DNA of 17,336 nt from the NCBI GenBank assembly GCA_948468495.1, contig CAOKJI010000003.1, positions 1 to 17,336 on the forward strand, read 5' to 3'. Below the pieces are notes generated by a model. That model was given only the letters and a program-made list of their open reading frames with translations. It searched no databases and was not told the DNA's origin. This DNA comes from an uncultured Dorea sp. (GTDB taxonomy: Bacteria > Bacillota_A > Clostridia > Lachnospirales > Lachnospiraceae). The position numbers and the translations under genes are program-made. Shown in pieces: positions 14,859 to 17,336 of the stretch. Numbering within the stretch: the stretch's first letter is position 1; every line of letters begins with the position of its first letter.

Positions 14859-15889
14859 CAGCTCAGTACCTCTTCTATCTCTTCTTCATACAATCGAACA
14901 GACTCATTAATAATAGAATTTTCCGGCATCCCATTCAGTAAATCAAAATATTGTACTGATTTATCCAACATTGAAATACATGGAATGGAGCGTCTCCTCT
15001 TCAAAGCATTCAAATATAATTTCTTAATAACAAAATAAGAATGACTTGCTATGAATACCTGTATCCCCATATCAAATGCTATCATGTCAATAATATCCAA
15101 AAAATCAGAGATTGCCGTAGGATGCAGCGCTGACTCCAATTCATCAATAAAAACAACAGAATCTTTTGTTAAATAACCATTCCCCAGTAAACGATCCAGA
15201 ATTGCAATCTTCTTAACTCCTTCTGAAGTAGCGCCTATACTGAATTTCTGGTTTCCTCTTTTGTAATACCATTTACCAGACTCTTCATCATAATCTACTC
15301 TGCCTCCAATAATATCATTAAGCAAAGAACGGGATTTTGCAAATGCTTCATAATTCTTTCCTCTTTTTGGTGCAATCCTCAATGCCTTTGCCAAATCATA
15401 ATACGTATCATCAAATCCAAATACTTTGTCCAATTCTCTGGATTTCAGAATAATATTGTATAAAGAAAGCACTTCTTTTGCAGGGATATAAATAGAATTA
15501 CTTGACAATGGAATAATCTCATTCACTGGATTTGACACTTTTACCGTTGCACTCTCCGTAAAATTATAGGAAAATTTTTTATCATTCCACAACATTTCAA
15601 ATACATACGGTCCATCTGCACCCTTTTTTACAATATCACCCAGTTTTTCTGTCTGAAAGCACCATCTTAACCGTTCGGCCAGAATATCCGCACTACTTCT
15701 CACATCATCTCCCCGCTTATAATCTTCTGCTGTCTTCATAGCCGTATATAAAGCTTTTAGAAGAAATGTTTTTCCTGCACCGTTTTCTCCAATAATTAAA
15801 TTAATATTTTGGAAATTGTCAAAACACATATATTCAATCGTACCTAAATTTTTAATCGTAATCTTTTGAATGAAATCACCCTTTAGCAT
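14858..15889 (-). CDS. AAA/ABC-type ATPase (AAA_21/OLD-like)
   Basis: A 343-residue ATPase of the SMC/ABC-like group typified by OLD and RecF. Seen: Walker A GENGAGKT (34-41), a signature-like GATSEGVKK (219-227), Walker B VVFIDE (246-250) followed by LESALHP, and H283 in ASHSYFVIKKL. The region between is a lid or coupling domain, with no transmembrane segments and no TOPRIM domain. Proteins of this kind often power defence modules or DNA repair. I chose ATG 15889: GGAGGG precedes it by 10 bases, and the likely promoter (15923-15951) lies inside the longer frame that would start at 16000. The gene is visibly AT-richer than its neighbours (28% G+C in 15421-15480 against 50% in 3001-3060 within hom). 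It is coupled to the small gene downstream. Confidence 0.85.
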   Translation of the reverse strand: MLKGDFIQKITIKNLGTIEYMCFDNFQNINLIIGENGAGKTFLLKALYTAMKTAEDYKRGDDVRSSADILAERLRWCFQTEKLGDIVKKGADGPYVFEMLWNDKKFSYNFTESATVKVSNPVNEIIPLSSNSIYIPAKEVLSLYNIILKSRELDKVFGFDDTYYDLAKALRIAPKRGKNYEAFAKSRSLLNDIIGGRVDYDEESGKWYYKRGNQKFSIGATSEGVKKIAILDRLLGNGYLTKDSVVFIDELESALHPTAISDFLDIIDMIAFDMGIQVFIASHSYFVIKKLYLNALKRRRSIPCISMLDKSVQYFDLLNGMPENSIINESVRLYEEEIEEVLS

Positions 15890-15922
15890 AACAACCCGTC
15901 CCTCCTTCAATACTATATAGTT

Positions 15923-15951
15923 ATTATGCCATAATTTATTTATTTTAACAA
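15923..15951 (-). promoter_or_regulatory. Promoter of the ATPase cassette
   Basis: On the minus strand TTGTTA (15946-15951) and CATAAT (15923-15928) are 17 bp apart, in very AT-rich DNA just upstream of the chosen ATPase start. A second -10-like TATAGT lies slightly closer to the gene. This implies the cassette is transcribed on its own, not only from the XRE gene. Confidence 0.55.
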
Positions 15952-16053
15952 TTAAAACTCCATGTACGCCACACGTCTTCCTGCCCTTTGCTGAAAGCAA
16001 ACTTTAAATAGGCCGGATTCCGTATCAGCGAGGCCGCAGGCTGAACTGTTGCA

Positions 16054-17055
16054 TTATTTTTCTCTCAAATGCTCAGCTAACTTCATAGCAACAATCAGCG
16101 CTCCGTATAATACTCCTGCCATCGCCCACAAAAACCAGCTGTATTTCGGCTGTCCGTTTCCCTTCGGCCCATAGGTATACCAGAAAAATATCGCCGTCAC
16201 AATCAGCCAGTATATGGCGCTTACAGGCCCAATCCAGTCTTTTCTCTTCTTATTCTCCCTCGTATAGTCTCCTTCCTGCAAAAGCCGCTCCATCGAACCT
16301 TGTATCACTCCTCCATAGGTAAATGCAATGCAGCCAATCCCAACGATGATTATCAATATGCAAAGACACATCACCGAAAGAACATCATAATCTATACATG
16401 CCGCTATGAATAACGGGAGCATTGACAGAATGCAAAGTACCGTTCCCTTGATATTCAGACTGGAATACGTATCCTGAAATTGTTTCTTTTTTTCTATTAC
16501 CATTCCGGTTACGCCATACTCTGTTTCAAAAATTTCCTTATCCAGATACGCAAATTCCTTCACCTTATCATCACAGGACAAGAACAACACTACCGCTATG
16601 GTCACCAGAACGAGCATGATACACACCCCGATTCCTCCTGCCATATCTTCTGAGATTCCAAACATAGAAATTTCACTGAGCGCTCCTAACACAAGCAGGC
16701 AAATCGGTGAAATAATACACAAAAACGTCCCCGTCGCTATCTTTGGCGCCGCTTCCCTGCGCAGCCTTAAATATTCTGACGCCTCCTCCATGGATACGCG
16801 TCTGACCGGCGCTGCACACTCAGAACAAATTTCCTCCGGCATATACTCCGGCTCTTCCACTTCTTCCTTTAATAAATAATCCGTCGATACTTCAAAAATC
16901 CTGCTTAACTGGATGACCTTATCCAAATCAGGAATGGACTGCGCGCCCTCCCATTTGGAAACCGACTGCCTCGTTACATTTAACTGATTTGCTAATTCCT
17001 CCTGAGACCACCCTGCCTTTTTGCGAAGGTTCATAATCTTATCTGCTAATATCAT
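16054..17055 (-). CDS. XRE family regulator with six-segment membrane domain
   Basis: A 333-residue protein. The N-terminal Cro/C1-type helix-turn-helix (about 6-60) is clear: RKKAGWSQEELANQLNVTRQ then SVSKWEGAQSIPDLDKV, ending at VSTDYLLKEE. A short linker holds a CxxC pair (C77, C80), possibly half of a metal site. Six hydrophobic segments follow (about 107-127, 141-160, 203-221, 225-248, 274-294, 306-325). It is therefore probably a membrane-anchored DNA-binding protein that senses envelope or small-molecule signals; the target is unknown. Start ATG 17055 has AGGAGGA 7-8 bases upstream. A TATAAT (17124-17129, minus strand) could be its -10 box, without a good -35. The ATPase cassette lies about 165 bp downstream and has its own likely promoter. 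Confidence 0.88.
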   Translation of the reverse strand: MILADKIMNLRKKAGWSQEELANQLNVTRQSVSKWEGAQSIPDLDKVIQLSRIFEVSTDYLLKEEVEEPEYMPEEICSECAAPVRRVSMEEASEYLRLRREAAPKIATGTFLCIISPICLLVLGALSEISMFGISEDMAGGIGVCIMLVLVTIAVVLFLSCDDKVKEFAYLDKEIFETEYGVTGMVIEKKKQFQDTYSSLNIKGTVLCILSMLPLFIAACIDYDVLSVMCLCILIIIVGIGCIAFTYGGVIQGSMERLLQEGDYTRENKKRKDWIGPVSAIYWLIVTAIFFWYTYGPKGNGQPKYSWFLWAMAGVLYGALIVAMKLAEHLREK

Positions 17056-17336
17056 ACCTGTTCCTCCTTGATTTTCTATCTGTAATTATCATGTATCCCG
17101 CATTTATTCCGCGCGTTCTGCACATTATATGATTCCTGCTTGAATATAGTTTTCAGTGCAATAAAAGCGGTATTTACATGAAATATAGTAGCACAACCAG
17201 TAGTTGCAGTCTAGAAAGCAGGCTGTCAAATCTGTCAACCGGCGGTTGCAGGGGGTACTGTGCACTGGTTATCTGGCCTGTCCGGAAAGCTATGGTATAG
17301 GAAGCAGGGCGAGACAACATTTCAGTGAACTAACTG
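17056..17336. other. Gene-free right edge
   Basis: No open frame, RNA gene or strong repeat was recognised here. It contains the XRE ribosome binding site and a candidate TATAAT for that gene (17124-17129, minus strand). The outer part (about 17190-17336) is more G+C-rich and may be the start of a gene or leader beyond the window, but nothing in it can be assigned. Confidence 0.5.

Noticed and set aside
14343..15889. Known defence types PARIS, Gabija, Septu or OLD for the ATPase cassette
   Set aside because: No TOPRIM/DUF4435 effector, no UvrD-like helicase, no HNH motif and no TOPRIM fused to the ATPase could be seen, so none of these names is supported.
15890..16000. 37-residue N-terminal extension of the ATPase
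   Set aside because: A likely promoter (15923-15951) and GGAGGG lie within this stretch, directly ahead of the ATG at 15889, and the ATPase fold begins only after it.
16001..16053. Terminator between the XRE gene and the ATPase cassette
   Set aside because: Only a 5-bp TCAGC/GCTGA stem without a U tract was found, too weak to call.
1..17336. CRISPR array, prophage or conjugative element
   Set aside because: No regularly spaced repeats and no cas, integrase, phage structural or transfer genes are present; the repeats seen are inverted elements.

Overview
The window looks like a chromosomal segment of a low-to-moderate G+C Firmicute, most likely Lachnospiraceae (Clostridium cluster XIVa). The basis is gene content (MATE pumps, ECF transporter S component, PTS fructose operon, XRE regulator with a membrane domain), strong AGGAGG-type ribosome binding sites, TTGACA/TATAAT promoters with 17-bp spacing, and foldback repeats with TAGAGCGTGT ends, which I remember as common in that family. 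The taxon is an inference; no rRNA or marker gene is present. I count 14 protein genes and one tRNA. Eleven of the protein genes and most of the coding length are on the minus strand.

Layout. 1-247: gene-free, with the end of a repeat element, two near-identical operator-like words, an orphan ribosome binding site and a terminator. 248-835: TetR regulator with its own promoter. 924-4985: minus-strand run in the order metallo-beta-lactamase-fold hydrolase, short formate/nitrite-type channel, homoserine dehydrogenase, MATE transporter; the last two genes overlap by 20 bp. 4986-5347: a 246-bp foldback element, then a consensus promoter for tRNA-Gly(GCC) at 5348-5420. 5472-9595: fructose utilisation locus: fruK, then fruA (EIIA-EIIB-EIIC), then a DeoR/FruR-type repressor. 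The repressor is separated from fruA by a terminator hairpin, a second inverted repeat and a 164-bp MITE-like element. 9935-12049: soluble PAS-PAS hybrid histidine kinase with a clear terminator. Divergent from it, 12277-14225 holds a second MATE transporter and an ECF S component. 14343-15889: a two-gene AT-rich cassette, an AAA/ABC-type ATPase coupled through a 1-bp overlap to a small protein with a possible ExK nuclease motif. 16054-17055: XRE regulator with six membrane segments.

How the genes work together. FruA imports fructose as fructose 1-phosphate, FruK converts it to fructose 1,6-bisphosphate, and the DeoR protein probably represses from repeats upstream of fruK. Homoserine dehydrogenase feeds threonine and methionine synthesis. 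The rest are membrane transport and sensing genes.

Most notable: the ATPase plus small-protein cassette (14343-15889) is the best candidate for an undescribed system, plausibly anti-phage or another form of nucleic-acid control. Second is a set of TAGAGCGTGT-ended foldback elements at four places, one of them abutting the start of the fructose repressor gene.
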